Shown here: piece after piece, positions 33,230 through 42,885 of the stretch
Numbering within the stretch: position 1 is the stretch's first letter
Layout: the number at the start of each line of letters is the position of its first letter
Source of the DNA: Phreatobacter sp.
GTDB taxonomy: Bacteria; Pseudomonadota; Alphaproteobacteria; Rhizobiales; Phreatobacteraceae
Assembly (NCBI RefSeq): GCF_030691135.1
Contig: NZ_JAUYFA010000085.1
Location: 62,001 to 126,000 of the forward strand
DNA length: 64,000 bases
Reading direction: 5' to 3'
Notes under the pieces: generated by a model
What the model was told of the DNA's origin: nothing
Seen by the model: the letters and a program-made list of their open reading frames with translations, nothing else
Databases searched by the model: none
Translations under genes and position numbers: made by a program

Positions 33230-34480
33230 ATGGCCAAGTTCGTGCCCCCCGTCTCCCCTCTCGCACCGAAGACGGTGCCGTCCATGCCGCCCATCGCGGG
33301 CGTGACCCTGGCTACAGCCGAGGCCGGTATCCGCTACAAGAACCGCACCGACGTGCTGGCCGTCGGCCTCGCCGCGGGCACGACGGTCGCCGGCGTCTTC
33401 ACCCGGTCGAAATGTCCGTCCGCGCCGGTCGACTGGTGCCGCGCCAACCTGTCCGGCGGACAGGCACGGGCCCTCGTCGTCAATTCCGGCAACGCCAACG
33501 CCTTCACCGGCCGCAAGGGCCGTGACGCCGTGGCGCTCACCGCGAAGATCGCCGCCAAGGCGGCCGGCTGCAAGCAGTCCGAGGTCTTCCTCGCCTCGAC
33601 CGGCGTCATCGGCGAACCGCTCGACGCGACGAAATACGATGCCGTGCTGGACGCGACCTTCGCCGCCGGCCGGGCCGACGGCTGGCTCGACGCCGCCAGG
33701 GCCATCATGACCACCGACACCTTCCCGAAGGTCGCGACGGCGACGGCCACCCTCGGCGGGGTCACGGTCACCATCAACGGCATGGCCAAGGGCGCCGGCA
33801 TGATCGCCCCGGACATGGCCACGATGCTCTCCTTCGTCTTCACCGACGCGCCGATCGATGCCCCCGTCCTGCAGGCGCTCCTGTCGAAGGGCGTCAAAAC
33901 GACGTTCAACGCCGTAACGGTGGACAGCGACACCTCCACCTCCGACACCCTGATGCTGTTCGCCACCGGCGCAGCGGAACAGCGCGGCGCGCCGCGCATC
34001 GCCGAAACCGGCGACCGCCGGCTCGCCGGCTTCCGCAAGGCCCTCCAGGCCGTGCTCGCCGATCTCGCCGAACAGGTCGCCCGCGACGGCGAGGGCGCGC
34101 GCAAGCTGGTCCATGTCGTGGTCAAGGGGGCCGTCTCCGGCGCCTCGGCGTTCCGCGTCGCCAAGTCGATCGCCGACTCGCCGCTGGTCAAGACCGCGAT
34201 CGCCGGCGAGGACGCCAATTGGGGGCGCGTCGTGATGGCCGTCGGCAAGGCGGGTGAACCTGCCGAACGCGACCTTCTGTCGATCTCCTTCGGCGACATC
34301 CGGGTCGCCCATCGCGGCGAGCGGGACCCGGCCTATGACGAGGCGGCCGCCAGCGCGGTGATGAAGGCGGATGTCATCACCGTCACCGCCGACCTCGGCC
34401 TCGGGCGCGGCTCCGCGCGGGTCATGACCTGCGACCTGACGAAGGACTATGTCGCCATCAATGGCGACTATCGCTCCTGA
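33230..34480 (+). CDS. argJ: Bifunctional glutamate N-acetyltransferase / amino-acid acetyltransferase (ArgJ)
   Basis: A 416-residue ornithine acetyltransferase (PF01960), recycling the acetyl group from N-acetylornithine to glutamate in arginine synthesis. The self-cleavage site is [21 protein letters not shown]; cleavage before the Thr of ATML creates the alpha and beta chains and exposes the nucleophile. [16 protein letters not shown] and [17 protein letters not shown] are further family blocks. AGGATCGCC precedes the ATG. mutT follows 80 bases downstream on the same strand, a pairing often seen in Hyphomicrobiales. Confidence 0.97.
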   Translation: MAKFVPPVSPLAPKTVPSMPPIAGVTLATAEAGIRYKNRTDVLAVGLAAGTTVAGVFTRSKCPSAPVDWCRANLSGGQARALVVNSGNANAFTGRKGRDAVALTAKIAAKAAGCKQSEVFLASTGVIGEPLDATKYDAVLDATFAAGRADGWLDAARAIMTTDTFPKVATATATLGGVTVTINGMAKGAGMIAPDMATMLSFVFTDAPIDAPVLQALLSKGVKTTFNAVTVDSDTSTSDTLMLFATGAAEQRGAPRIAETGDRRLAGFRKALQAVLADLAEQVARDGEGARKLVHVVVKGAVSGASAFRVAKSIADSPLVKTAIAGEDANWGRVVMAVGKAGEPAERDLLSISFGDIRVAHRGERDPAYDEAAASAVMKADVITVTADLGLGRGSARVMTCDLTKDYVAINGDYRS

Positions 34481-34560
34481 CGAGATGTCACCCGATGGCG
34501 CGCCAGTCGCGTATTCGTCACCGCAAACGTTAACTTCTGTCGGTTAGAAAAGGAACCGCC

Positions 34561-34980
34561 ATGACCTTGAGGCTGGTTTTCGTCGCCGCCTGCGCCCTGG
34601 TCGACTCGGACAACCGGGTCCTCCTGGCGGAGCGGCCGGCAGGCAAGCCTCTCGCGGGTCTTTGGGAGTTTCCCGGCGGCAAGGTCGAGCCGGGCGAGAG
34701 GCCGGAAGAGACACTGATCCGCGAGCTGCGCGAGGAGCTCGGGATTCGTGTCGAGGAGCCCTGCCTCGCGCCACTGACCTTCGCCAGCCACGCTTACGAG
34801 ACCTTCCAGCTGTTCATGCCGCTGTGGGTCTGCCGGAGATGGGAAGGGAGCGTCCAGGGTCTCGAGGGTCAGCGGCTTGCATGGGTCAAGCCAGGCCGGC
34901 TGAGGGATTATCCGATGCCGGCAGCCGACGAACCGTTGATCCCTTTCCTCACCGAATTGCTCGGCGAGGCGCGCGACTGA
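34561..34980 (+). CDS. mutT: 8-oxo-dGTP diphosphatase MutT
   Basis: A 139-residue Nudix hydrolase that removes oxidised dGTP from the nucleotide pool. The Nudix box is complete: GGKVEPGERPEETLIRELREELGI (about 39-62). The surrounding VLLAERPAGKPLAGLWEFPGG and LAWVKPGRLRDYPMPAADEPLI fit the (d)GTP-pyrophosphohydrolase branch. AAGGA lies six bases before the ATG. Downstream, a pilin gene starts 14 bases after the stop, so read-through into it is possible. Confidence 0.95.
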   Translation: MTLRLVFVAACALVDSDNRVLLAERPAGKPLAGLWEFPGGKVEPGERPEETLIRELREELGIRVEEPCLAPLTFASHAYETFQLFMPLWVCRRWEGSVQGLEGQRLAWVKPGRLRDYPMPAADEPLIPFLTELLGEARD

Positions 34981-34994
34981 GAGGAGACGCCAGG

Positions 34995-35183
34995 ATGGCC
35001 CGCAGCTTTCGGCAGATGATACGCCTGATCGGGCGCTTCAATTCGGACAGCTCTGGCGCCACGGCGATCGAATACTCGCTCGTCGCCAGCGGCATTGCCG
35101 GCGTCGTGATCCTGGCGGTCTATACACTCGGCGACACCGTCAACGAGACGTTCTTTAACAGACTGGTCAACGCCTGGAAGTGA
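34995..35183 (+). CDS. Flp/Fap-type pilin component (type IVb prepilin)
   Basis: A 62-residue Flp pilin (PF04964). After a basic leader (MARSFRQMIRLIGRFNSDSSG) the mature sequence begins ATAIEYSLVASGIAGVVILAVYTLG. Cleavage by prepilin peptidase after the Gly leaves the conserved Glu at mature position 5. GAGGAG lies eight bases before the ATG. The track buries it in a longer out-of-frame ORF from 34662. No tad/cpa assembly genes are nearby, so this is an orphan pilin that would depend on machinery elsewhere. Confidence 0.9.
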   Translation: MARSFRQMIRLIGRFNSDSSGATAIEYSLVASGIAGVVILAVYTLGDTVNETFFNRLVNAWK

Positions 35184-35201
35184 TCGTGCCGGCCCGCGTG
35201 C

Positions 35202-35228
35202 CATCGTCGCGGCGGCGCCGCGACGATG
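35202..35228. terminator. Hairpin between convergent pilin and phaB genes
   Basis: CATCGTCGCGGC, loop GGC, GCCGCGACGATG: a perfect twelve-pair GC-rich stem. There is no T tract on either strand, so it would be a structural or Rho-assisted end. Confidence 0.5.
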
Positions 35229-35249
35229 CCGTCTTGCGGGCTGGCGGCC

Positions 35250-35975
<726 letters not shown>

Positions 35976-36080
35976 GAATGAACTCCCTCGCTGGCGTTCC
36001 CTAGAATCAACGATTCGTTGTTCCCGTCGCCTTGTCGGACGGGTTGTATCATCACTTCATCGGGGGTAGATGAAGAACCT

Positions 36081-36105
36081 GCCGGAGGCGGTCACCGCCT
36101 CCGGC
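36081..36105 (-). terminator. Stem-loop between phaA and phaB
   Basis: GCCGGAGGCGG, loop TGA, CCGCCTCCGGC on the minus strand: a perfect eleven-pair stem about 30 bases after the phaA stop, followed by only a short pyrimidine stretch. It may attenuate or stabilise the phaAB transcript. Confidence 0.5.
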
Positions 36106-36136
36106 GAAGAGTGTCGGCCGAGGGCCGGTCGCGGGC

Positions 36137-37312
36137 TCAGCGCTCGATGCACATGGCGACGCCCATGCCACCGCCGATGCACAGCGTCGCCAGGCCCTTC
36201 TTGGCATCGCGCCGGGCCATTTCGTGCAGGAGCGTGACGAGCACACGGGCGCCGGATGCGCCGATCGGGTGGCCGATGGCGATGGCGCCGCCATTGACGT
36301 TCACCTTGTCGGTGTCCCAGCCCATATCCTTGTTCACCGCGATCGCCTGGGCGGCGAAAGCCTCGTTCGCCTCGATGAGGTCGAGATCCTTCACGGTCCA
36401 GCCGGCCTTTTCCAGGGCCTTGCGCGAAGCCGGGATGGGCCCCGTACCCATGATGGCGGGATCGACGCCGGCGGTCGCCCAGGACCGGATCGTGGCGAGC
36501 GGCTTCAGGCCGCGCTTCTCCGCTTCCGACCGCGTCATCAGCACGATGGCGGCGGCGCCGTCATTGATGCCCGAGGCGTTGCCGGCGGTGACGGTGCCGT
36601 CCTTCTTGAAGGCGGGCCGGAGCTTGCCGAGGGCGTCGATGGTGGCGCCGTCGCGGATATACTCGTCCGTGTCGACGACGATGTCGCCCTTGCGGGTCGA
36701 GATGGTGACGGGGACGATCTCGTCCTTGAACCGCCCGGCCTTCTTGGCCGCCTCCGCCTTGTTCTGCGAGGCGACGGCGAACTGGTCCTGCTCGTCCTTG
36801 GTGATCTGCCACTTCTCCGCGACATTCTCGGCGGTGACGCCCATGTGGTAGCCGTGGAAAGCGTCGATCAGGCCGTCCTTGAGCATGGTGTCGACCATCT
36901 CCATGGACCCCATCTTGGTGCCGTTGCGCAGATGCGCCACGTGGGGGGCCATCGACATGCTTTCCTGGCCGCCGGCGACGATGATGTTGGCGTCGCCGTT
37001 GGCGATCTGCTGCATGCCGACGGCGACGGTCCGCAGGCCGGAGCCGCACAGCTGGTTCAACGCCCATGCGGTCTTCTCCGCGGGGATACCAGCCTTCATC
37101 GCCGCCTGCCGGGCGGCGTTCTGACCCTCGCCGGCCGTGAGGATCTGCCCGAAGACGACCTCGTCGACCTCATCCGGCCTGACATTGGCGCGCTCGAGCG
37201 CGGCCTTGATGGCGATGGCGCCCAGTTCATGGGCGGGAAGCGACGAGAGCGCTCCATTGAACGAACCGACGGCCGTTCGGGCAGCGCCGACGATGACGAC
37301 GTCCTCGGACAT
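36137..37312 (-). CDS. phaA: Acetyl-CoA acetyltransferase (beta-ketothiolase PhaA)
   Basis: A 391-residue biosynthetic thiolase condensing two acetyl-CoA to acetoacetyl-CoA. The nucleophilic Cys is in [19 protein letters not shown] (near 89), the catalytic His in [25 protein letters not shown], and the second Cys in [18 protein letters not shown]. Length and motifs are standard. It precedes phaB on the same strand and diverges from phaR, the usual arrangement of the PHB precursor genes. Confidence 0.97.
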   Translation of the reverse strand: MSEDVVIVGAARTAVGSFNGALSSLPAHELGAIAIKAALERANVRPDEVDEVVFGQILTAGEGQNAARQAAMKAGIPAEKTAWALNQLCGSGLRTVAVGMQQIANGDANIIVAGGQESMSMAPHVAHLRNGTKMGSMEMVDTMLKDGLIDAFHGYHMGVTAENVAEKWQITKDEQDQFAVASQNKAEAAKKAGRFKDEIVPVTISTRKGDIVVDTDEYIRDGATIDALGKLRPAFKKDGTVTAGNASGINDGAAAIVLMTRSEAEKRGLKPLATIRSWATAGVDPAIMGTGPIPASRKALEKAGWTVKDLDLIEANEAFAAQAIAVNKDMGWDTDKVNVNGGAIAIGHPIGASGARVLVTLLHEMARRDAKKGLATLCIGGGMGVAMCIER

Positions 37313-37547
37313 GAAAACCTCCTGATTGTGCCTGGCGCCTGGTGTGTCGGGCGGCGACCTTCACGCTGACCTTGTCTGTGGCGCCGCGTCACTGTCAACC
37401 GCGCCAATCTGCCAATCCGCCGGGCTGTGTGCGGCGCACGGGAGCCGCGCTGCACAAAACCATGGCAGCACCTGACAAAACACCCTATCGTGACGGTCTC
37501 ATGGCGCTTTCGGGGGAAGAGCGCCGCGAGCACGTCCAGGGGGAACG

Positions 37548-38231
37548 ATGGCTAAGAATGATCCGGTCACGATCAAGAAATACGCGAACCGCCGGCTCTA
37601 CAATACGGGCACCTCGACCTACGTGACGCTTGAGGACCTTGCTTCCATGGTCAAGGCGGGTGAGGACTTTCTCGTCTACGATGCCAAGTCGGGCGACGAC
37701 ATCACCCGTTCGGTGCTGACCCAGATCATCTTCGAGCAGGAGAACAAGGACGGCCAGAACCTGTTGCCGGTTTCCTTCCTGCGCCAGCTCATCCGCTTCT
37801 ACGGCGACAGCATGCAACTGCTCGTGCCGCGCTATCTGGAGCTGTCGATCGACACGCTCTCCAAGGAGCAGGACCGGCTGCGCCAGCAGCTCTCGACCGC
37901 GGTCGGGGTCAACCCGCTGGTGGCGCCCTTCGAGCAGCACATTCGCCGCAACATGGACCTGTTCGAGAAGGCCTTCACGATGTTCACGCCCTTCGCGCGG
38001 CGCGAGGACGGCGAGGCGACTGCCGAAGAGGCGACCGGCGAGGCCAAGGTTTCGGGCGATGCCAAGCTTTCGGGCGATGCCAAGCTTTCGGGCGGTGCCA
38101 GGGTTTCGGCCGGTGCCAGGACTGCGGGCGAACCTGTGACGGTGGCAGCGCCGGCCGCCGGCGAACTCGACGAGTTGAAGAACCAGCTCTCCGCCATGCA
38201 GAAGAAGATCGAGAGCCTGTCGCGGAAGTAA
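37548..38231 (+). CDS. phaR: Polyhydroxyalkanoate synthesis repressor PhaR
   Basis: A 227-residue PhaR regulator. The N-terminal DNA-binding domain (PF07879) reads IKKYANRRLYNTGTSTYVTLEDLASMVKAGEDFLVYDAKSGDDITRSVLTQIIFEQE. Two PHB accumulation (PF05233) segments follow. PhaR senses PHB granules and represses phasin and its own gene. The C-terminal third contains imperfect six-residue repeats (AKVSGD, AKLSGD, AKLSGG) of low complexity before a final coiled coil (ELDELKNQLSAMQKKIESLSRK). AGGGGGAA precedes the ATG. It diverges from phaA-phaB. Confidence 0.95.
   Translation: MAKNDPVTIKKYANRRLYNTGTSTYVTLEDLASMVKAGEDFLVYDAKSGDDITRSVLTQIIFEQENKDGQNLLPVSFLRQLIRFYGDSMQLLVPRYLELSIDTLSKEQDRLRQQLSTAVGVNPLVAPFEQHIRRNMDLFEKAFTMFTPFARREDGEATAEEATGEAKVSGDAKLSGDAKLSGGARVSAGARTAGEPVTVAAPAAGELDELKNQLSAMQKKIESLSRK
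38043..38132 (+). repeat. Five degenerate 18-bp direct repeats inside phaR
   Basis: Unit GCCAAGCTTTCGGGCGAT repeated in tandem about five times, the second and third copies almost identical and the outer ones diverged. It is in frame and encodes a six-residue repeat, so copy number can change without a frameshift. Confidence 0.8.
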
Positions 38232-38258
38232 GGCGGGCGGACCCGCCGGCGACCCCCG

Positions 38259-40001
38259 TCAGGCGCTGCGCGCCAGCACTGTCGTGGCCGGTGTCAGCCA
38301 CGGTCGTGCGTCGCTGGCCGGGCCGGTATGGTCGCCCTGCAGGTAGTTGCAGCCGAGCTCGGCGAGGGTGACGGCGACCTCTTCGCTGGGAACCCATTCC
38401 GCGATCGTCGTCAGGTTCATGTGACGCGCCAGGTCCAGCAGGGCCTTGACGAAGTGTCGATCGTCCGGATTGGCGTGGAAGCTCGCGACGAAGGCGCCGT
38501 CGATCTTGACGCAATTGATTCCGAGCTTCCGCAGGTTGCGGAACGAGGTATGGCCGGCGCCGAAATCGTCGATCGCCACCCGGCAACCCAGCCCCTGGAC
38601 GCGCGCGACGAACCGGCGGGTGTCCTCGACATCGGCGATGGCCGAGGTCTCGGTGATCTCGACCATCAGCCGCTCGACCGCCGCCTGATGTGTCCGATGA
38701 TAGGCTTCAAGGGATCTCAGCCAGCTCATGTCCATGGTGGTCGCGGGCGACACGTTGACCGACAACCGTAGATCGGGCGCGGCGATCAGCTCGGTCATGG
38801 TGAGTTCGAGGACGCGCGCATCCACCAGCCGCACGAGGCCGAGCTTCTCGGCCAGCGGCACGATGGCGCTCGCCGGCAGCAGCGTGCCGTCGGCGCGGCG
38901 GATGCGCAGCAGGCACTCGTAATAGGCCGTGCGCCGGTCGGGCGTCGCCGTCACGATCGGCTGGAAGGCGAGGCCGATGCGCCGGTCGTTGAGGGCGGAG
39001 ACGATCTCGTCCGTGATCTTCAGGTTCTCCTGACGGACGCGTTCACGCTCAAGGCTCGGCGCATAGATATGAAAGGCCCCGCGCCGACGGGACTTGATGC
39101 CGTCGAGAGCCTCCTGCGCGCGCCCCAGCATGGCCGCCAGGCTGTCAGCGTGCCGCGGTGCGATGATCCCCCCGATCGTCACGGTGATGGCGACCGGGCC
39201 GGCCCGCGTGAGGAAGATGTCCTCGCGAACCGCGCTCAGGATGCGTTCGGCGGCGATCTCCATGTCCTCGGGATGACAGTTGCGGATCAGCATGCCGAAC
39301 TTGTTGCCGGAAAGCCGGCCGAGCAGGTCGCCGCCGCGCAGCCGGGTGCGGATGCGCTTGCCGACGGCGGCGATGATCTCGTCGGCGATGTCGAATCCAT
39401 AGGCTTCGTTCACATGGGCCAGATTGTCGACAGCCGCGACCAGGAGGCCGATCGAGCCGCGCACCTTGAGGGCGTCGGCGAGCGAGGTTTCCAGCACCTC
39501 GCAGAAGCGGTGGCGGGAGAGCTGCCCGGTCATCGGATCGATCTCGCTCGCCTCGATCAGGCGGCGGCGGGTCTCGTAGCTCTCGGTGATGATGCGGACG
39601 GCACCATGGGCGCGCAGCGGTCGCCCGTCGGTCGAGGCGAACCAGCGCCCGGAATCCTCGACCCAGTGGGTCGCGCCCTCTTCGGTCTGGATCGCATATT
39701 CGATGGCATAGGCGACGCCCTCGCCGCGGTCCACGTGCGGTGAGTTGACGATGGCCTCGTAGCGGCCGGCCGGTGATTCCTTCGCCAGCATCTGGGCAAA
39801 AGCCCGGCCCGAGGCAAGGTGCCGGGGGCCGATCCCCAGCACATTGCCGGCGTTGTCGCTCCAGGTGATGCGATCGGAGGGAATGGCCCATTCATAAGTA
39901 GCCGTCCCGACCGAGGACAGGATGTCGGCGGTCGCGGCGGCTTCTGCATCCGCGGGGAGTGCTCCGTCGTGGCCTGCGCTGATGATGTCGGCCCGATCCA
40001 C
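38259..40001 (-). CDS. EAL-domain protein with degenerate GGDEF (PAS-GGDEF*-EAL)
   Basis: A 580-residue protein without membrane helices. A PAS-like N-terminus (TATYEWAIPSDRITWSDNAGNVLGI) is followed by a GGDEF domain whose active site is GRLSGNKFGMLI, so cyclase activity is unlikely. The EAL domain has ECLLRI in place of EALLRI but keeps the other residues: NVSP, EITETSAI, DDFGAGHTSF, KIDGAFV and the Glu after TIAEW. It may be an active or ligand-sensing phosphodiesterase. The track start at 40451 runs through a divergent promoter region; GTG 40001 with AGGCGG upstream is preferred. Confidence 0.88.
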   Translation of the reverse strand: MDRADIISAGHDGALPADAEAAATADILSSVGTATYEWAIPSDRITWSDNAGNVLGIGPRHLASGRAFAQMLAKESPAGRYEAIVNSPHVDRGEGVAYAIEYAIQTEEGATHWVEDSGRWFASTDGRPLRAHGAVRIITESYETRRRLIEASEIDPMTGQLSRHRFCEVLETSLADALKVRGSIGLLVAAVDNLAHVNEAYGFDIADEIIAAVGKRIRTRLRGGDLLGRLSGNKFGMLIRNCHPEDMEIAAERILSAVREDIFLTRAGPVAITVTIGGIIAPRHADSLAAMLGRAQEALDGIKSRRRGAFHIYAPSLERERVRQENLKITDEIVSALNDRRIGLAFQPIVTATPDRRTAYYECLLRIRRADGTLLPASAIVPLAEKLGLVRLVDARVLELTMTELIAAPDLRLSVNVSPATTMDMSWLRSLEAYHRTHQAAVERLMVEITETSAIADVEDTRRFVARVQGLGCRVAIDDFGAGHTSFRNLRKLGINCVKIDGAFVASFHANPDDRHFVKALLDLARHMNLTTIAEWVPSEEVAVTLAELGCNYLQGDHTGPASDARPWLTPATTVLARSA

Positions 40002-40107
40002 TACGTGTCCGCCTGTGGTTGTCTGATTGCCTCCAATAGGCCGTAAAACAATGAAGGAAACCTTGTGAATCCTCCGCTGCAGCGAGGAATATGACCTAAC
40101 GTCATGC

Positions 40108-40125
40108 CGGGAATGATTTTTCCCG
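40108..40125. other. Short hairpin in the divergent region
   Basis: CGGGAA, loop TGATTT, TTCCCG between the EAL gene and the small plus-strand gene. The role is unknown; it could be an operator or a leader structure. Confidence 0.25.
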
Positions 40126-40227
40126 ACCCGTCCAATTGTCCCGATCTGGAACGCGACAGCCGGCACGCGCGTTGCAACTGACATCCTGTCGATCGGCAGC
40201 GGCCGGTCAGCCATCACGGAGCGGGAC

Positions 40228-40566
40228 ATGACGACGGTCAAGCCAGCAGGTGCCTCCCAGCCTCTCCGCTGGCGTCGCCGTGACGACGACCGCTTCGGCG
40301 CCGCGCGCCGCCCGGCCGGCAGCTTCGGCGAAGCGCTCAGGACGCTGCCCGCGCCGCCGCAGCCCGACCGCTTCGACGAGGAACGGGCGCCCAGCACCCG
40401 CCCCGCCGCTGCCTTCATCGCCCAGCTGCTCGCCGCCCGCCTCAATGTCACGCCGGCGCGCCGCCGCAGGCGTTCCGATCGGGAAGAGGTGGATGCGCGC
40501 TACCAGGCCGCCGATCCCGCCACACGGCCGACCGCCAGCGGCTCGCTGATCCGCCGCGACGTCTGA
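40228..40566 (+). CDS. Small arginine-rich hypothetical protein (112 aa)
   Basis: A 112-residue basic, disordered-looking protein. The only ordered-looking part is RPAAAFIAQLLAARLNVTPARRRRRSDREEVDARYQAAD. The pattern FxAQLxA followed by an Arg cluster and a Y-R/Q-A end resembles short hypothetical proteins I recall from Bradyrhizobium-type genomes. GGAG lies six bases before the ATG, supporting translation. It diverges from the EAL gene and converges with the gamma-glutamyltransferase gene. No function can be assigned. Confidence 0.65.
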   Translation: MTTVKPAGASQPLRWRRRDDDRFGAARRPAGSFGEALRTLPAPPQPDRFDEERAPSTRPAAAFIAQLLAARLNVTPARRRRRSDREEVDARYQAADPATRPTASGSLIRRDV

Positions 40567-40582
40567 GCGGGAAGGCTGGCCC

Positions 40583-42172
40583 TCAATAGCCGAGGGCGAG
40601 GCCGTCCTTGCGCGCGTCCGAGCCGCCGACCAGGAAACCCGACTGGTCGATGCGGATCATCTGGCCGCCGCCGATCGGCTTCACCGTCACGTCGACGTCG
40701 TGGCCCATGGCCCGCACCTTCTCGATGGTGGCGGCCGGCCAGGTCGGCTCGACCGTGGTCTTCTCGCCCTCGAAGAAGGCGCGCGGGGAATCGATCGCCG
40801 CCTGCGGGTCCATGCCGTAATCGACCGTGTTGCAGACCACATGGGCATGGCCCGACGACTGGTAGCTGCCGCCCATCACCCCGAAGGTGCAGGTGACCTC
40901 GCCCTTCTCCAGCATCATCGCCGGGATGATCGTATGCATCGGCCGCTTGCCCGGGCCGATGCAGTTCGGGTGACCGTCCTCGAGGTTGAAGCTCGAGCCG
41001 CGGTTCTGCAGCAGGATGCCGGTCTCCGGCGTGCAGATCTTCGAGCCGAAATGGTGGAAGATCGAGTTGATGAACGACACCGCCATCCGGTCGCGATCGA
41101 CGATCGAGCAGTAGATGGTGTTGGTGCCGGGCGGTGGCGGGATCAGGCGGGCGGTGCGCTTGCCCGGATCGATCATGCCGGCGAGGGTCCTGGCGAAATC
41201 CTTGGAAACGAGCTGCGCGACGGTGACCTTCATCGCGGCGGGGTCGCCGATGTGGCTGTCGCGCAGCGAATAGGCGAGGCGCGCCGCCTCGATGCCGAGA
41301 TGCAGGCGCTCCGGCGATGTCGGGTCCATGCCCTTGACGTCGAACTGTTCGAGGATGTTGAGGATGATGAGGGCAGTGATGCCCTGACCGTTCGGCGGCA
41401 GTTCGGCGATGCCGGTGCCCTTGTAGTCACCGACGACCGCCGTCTCGACCGTGCCGCGGTGGGAGGCGAGATCCTCCAGCGTCAGAAGCCCGCCCTTGGC
41501 CTTCAGCGTGCCGACGATGTCGGCGGCGACCCGGCCTTCGTAGAACCCCCTGGCGCCCTTGGCGGCGATCTCCTCGAGGGTCGCGCCCAGCGCCGCGCTG
41601 GTCATGCGCTCGCCGGCGGTGGGCGCGCGTCCGTTGAGGAGGTAATGGCGCGATGCACCGGCATCCTTCGCCAGCGCCGCGGCATCCGTCGGCCAGTCGA
41701 AGGCGACGCGCGGCGTCACCGGCCAGCCTCCCTTGGCGTAGCGGATGGCGTGCTGCAACACCCGGCCGAGGTCGAACCGGCCATGGGTCTTCAGGATCGT
41801 TTCCCAGGCCTCGATGGCGCCCGGCACGGTGACGGCGTGAACCGAGTCGGTGGGAACGGACGTCAGCCCTTCCGACCGGAGCCTGTCGGCGGTCGCCGCC
41901 TTGGCCGCACGGCCCGAGCCGTTATAGCCCCAGATCGGCTGGCCGGGCTTGGAGATCAGCGTGAAGCAATCGCCGCCGATGCCGGTCATGTGCGGCTCGA
42001 CCACCGCCATGACGCCGACCGCCGCGATCGCCGCATCCGCCGCCGTGCCGCCGTCCCTCAGGATGTCGATGGCCGCCGCCGTCGCGAGGGGATGGGAGGT
42101 CGCCGCCATGGCCTCCGTCGCATAGGCGGGCGAGCGTCCGGGCTTGTGGAAGTCACGCGTCTGATAGGTCAC
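40583..42172 (-). CDS. Gamma-glutamyltransferase family protein (cytosolic YwrD-like)
   Basis: A 529-residue Ntn-hydrolase of the gamma-glutamyltransferase family (PF01019). The self-processing threonine is in GTNTIYCSIVDRDRMAVSFINSIFHHFGS; the Thr before IYC aligns with the Thr that becomes the nucleophile. GTAADAAIAAVGVMAVVEPHMTGIGGDCF and the C-terminal GVMGGSYQSSGHAHV are typical. No signal peptide is present, unlike periplasmic Ggt, so it is closer to the YwrD-type subgroup. The start is GTG 42172 with GGAGG eight bases upstream; the track extension to 42283 lacks support. Confidence 0.9.
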   Translation of the reverse strand: MTYQTRDFHKPGRSPAYATEAMAATSHPLATAAAIDILRDGGTAADAAIAAVGVMAVVEPHMTGIGGDCFTLISKPGQPIWGYNGSGRAAKAATADRLRSEGLTSVPTDSVHAVTVPGAIEAWETILKTHGRFDLGRVLQHAIRYAKGGWPVTPRVAFDWPTDAAALAKDAGASRHYLLNGRAPTAGERMTSAALGATLEEIAAKGARGFYEGRVAADIVGTLKAKGGLLTLEDLASHRGTVETAVVGDYKGTGIAELPPNGQGITALIILNILEQFDVKGMDPTSPERLHLGIEAARLAYSLRDSHIGDPAAMKVTVAQLVSKDFARTLAGMIDPGKRTARLIPPPPGTNTIYCSIVDRDRMAVSFINSIFHHFGSKICTPETGILLQNRGSSFNLEDGHPNCIGPGKRPMHTIIPAMMLEKGEVTCTFGVMGGSYQSSGHAHVVCNTVDYGMDPQAAIDSPRAFFEGEKTTVEPTWPAATIEKVRAMGHDVDVTVKPIGGGQMIRIDQSGFLVGGSDARKDGLALGY

Positions 42173-42388
42173 CGGGGCATCCTCCCTCGCCCGGGACTTT
42201 CGCCGGGACTGAAAAACTGTCATCACCGGCTTGCGGCCGCAATCTTGTTCTAAGGATAACACAAGAACGCGGTCGCCCGCCACGATCCGGGTGGGTCCGG
42301 CTTGTGCACGGGGCGCAGGGCTTCAAGCAAGCACGCCCCGGCCGGGCCGCCCATGCGCGATTGCCGACACCCCTTCACGGAGCCGACG

Positions 42389-42820
42389 ATGAGCCTGACC
42401 CTCGACATCTGCCGAACCCTTGCCGACGCGGCCCTCGCCACCGGCCGCGAGAAGGGCATGAAGCCCCTCGGCGTGGTCATCGTCGACGCCCGCGGCGCCG
42501 TCCGCCTGACACTCGTCGAGGACGGCAATGCGCCGCTGCGCGCCGACATCGCCCATGGCAAGGCCTTCGGCTGCGTCATGGTGGGCGTCGGCGGCCGGGC
42601 GCTGGAGCGCATGGCCAAGGATCGCCCGCATTTCGTCACCGCCCTCGGCGGCCTGACGAAGGACCGGATTGCCCCGGTTCCCGGCGGCGTGCTGATCCGC
42701 GACGCGGCCGGCGCGGTGCTCGGCGCCGTCGGCATCTCCGGCGACAGCTCGGACAATGACGAGGTCTGCGCCCTCGCCGGTATCGCCGCCGTCGGCCTCA
42801 AGGCCGATACCGGCGCCTGA
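42389..42820 (+). CDS. Heme-binding DUF336 family protein (GlcG/HbpS-like)
   Basis: A 143-residue protein of the GlcG/HbpS fold (PF03928). Blocks: MKPLGVVIVDARGAVRLTLVEDGNAPLRADIAHGKAFGCVMVGVG and GGLTKDRIAPVPGGVLIRDAAGAVLGAVGISGDSSDNDEVCALAGI. Streptomyces HbpS binds heme; many others have no proven role and lie beside catabolic genes. The ATG at 42389 has GGAG six bases upstream; the track start at 42302 is too early. It is followed by a strong terminator, so it is monocistronic or the last of a short transcript. Confidence 0.88.
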   Translation: MSLTLDICRTLADAALATGREKGMKPLGVVIVDARGAVRLTLVEDGNAPLRADIAHGKAFGCVMVGVGGRALERMAKDRPHFVTALGGLTKDRIAPVPGGVLIRDAAGAVLGAVGISGDSSDNDEVCALAGIAAVGLKADTGA

Positions 42821-42831
42821 TCCCCCTACGG

Positions 42832-42862
42832 AAAAAGGCCGGTCTCGCGACCGGCCTTTTTT
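42832..42862. terminator. Bidirectional Rho-independent terminator between the DUF336 gene and rpmF
   Basis: AAAAAGGCCGGTC, loop TCGC, GACCGGCCTTTTTT: a thirteen-pair stem with T tracts in both directions, ending the plus-strand DUF336 transcript and the minus-strand rpmF transcript. Confidence 0.93.
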
Positions 42863-42885
42863 CAGATGCGATGGGACCCGTGCGA

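Noticed and set aside
30945-33266. 773-residue minus-strand ORF opposite the GGDEF-EAL gene
   Set aside because: Antisense shadow; the opposite strand has an intact multi-domain protein.
37313-37547. PhaR operator in the phaA-phaR divergent region
   Set aside because: TGCA-containing stretches exist (for example CTGCACAAAACC), but no palindrome close enough to known PhaR sites could be singled out.
38043-38132. Tandem 18-bp repeats as a possible CRISPR array
   Set aside because: Units are contiguous, without spacers, and in frame inside phaR.
40002-40451. N-terminal extension of the EAL-domain ORF to 40451
   Set aside because: The extension is basic, low-complexity sequence that runs through the divergent control region and the small gene at 40228-40566; the GTG at 40001 has a ribosome-binding site.
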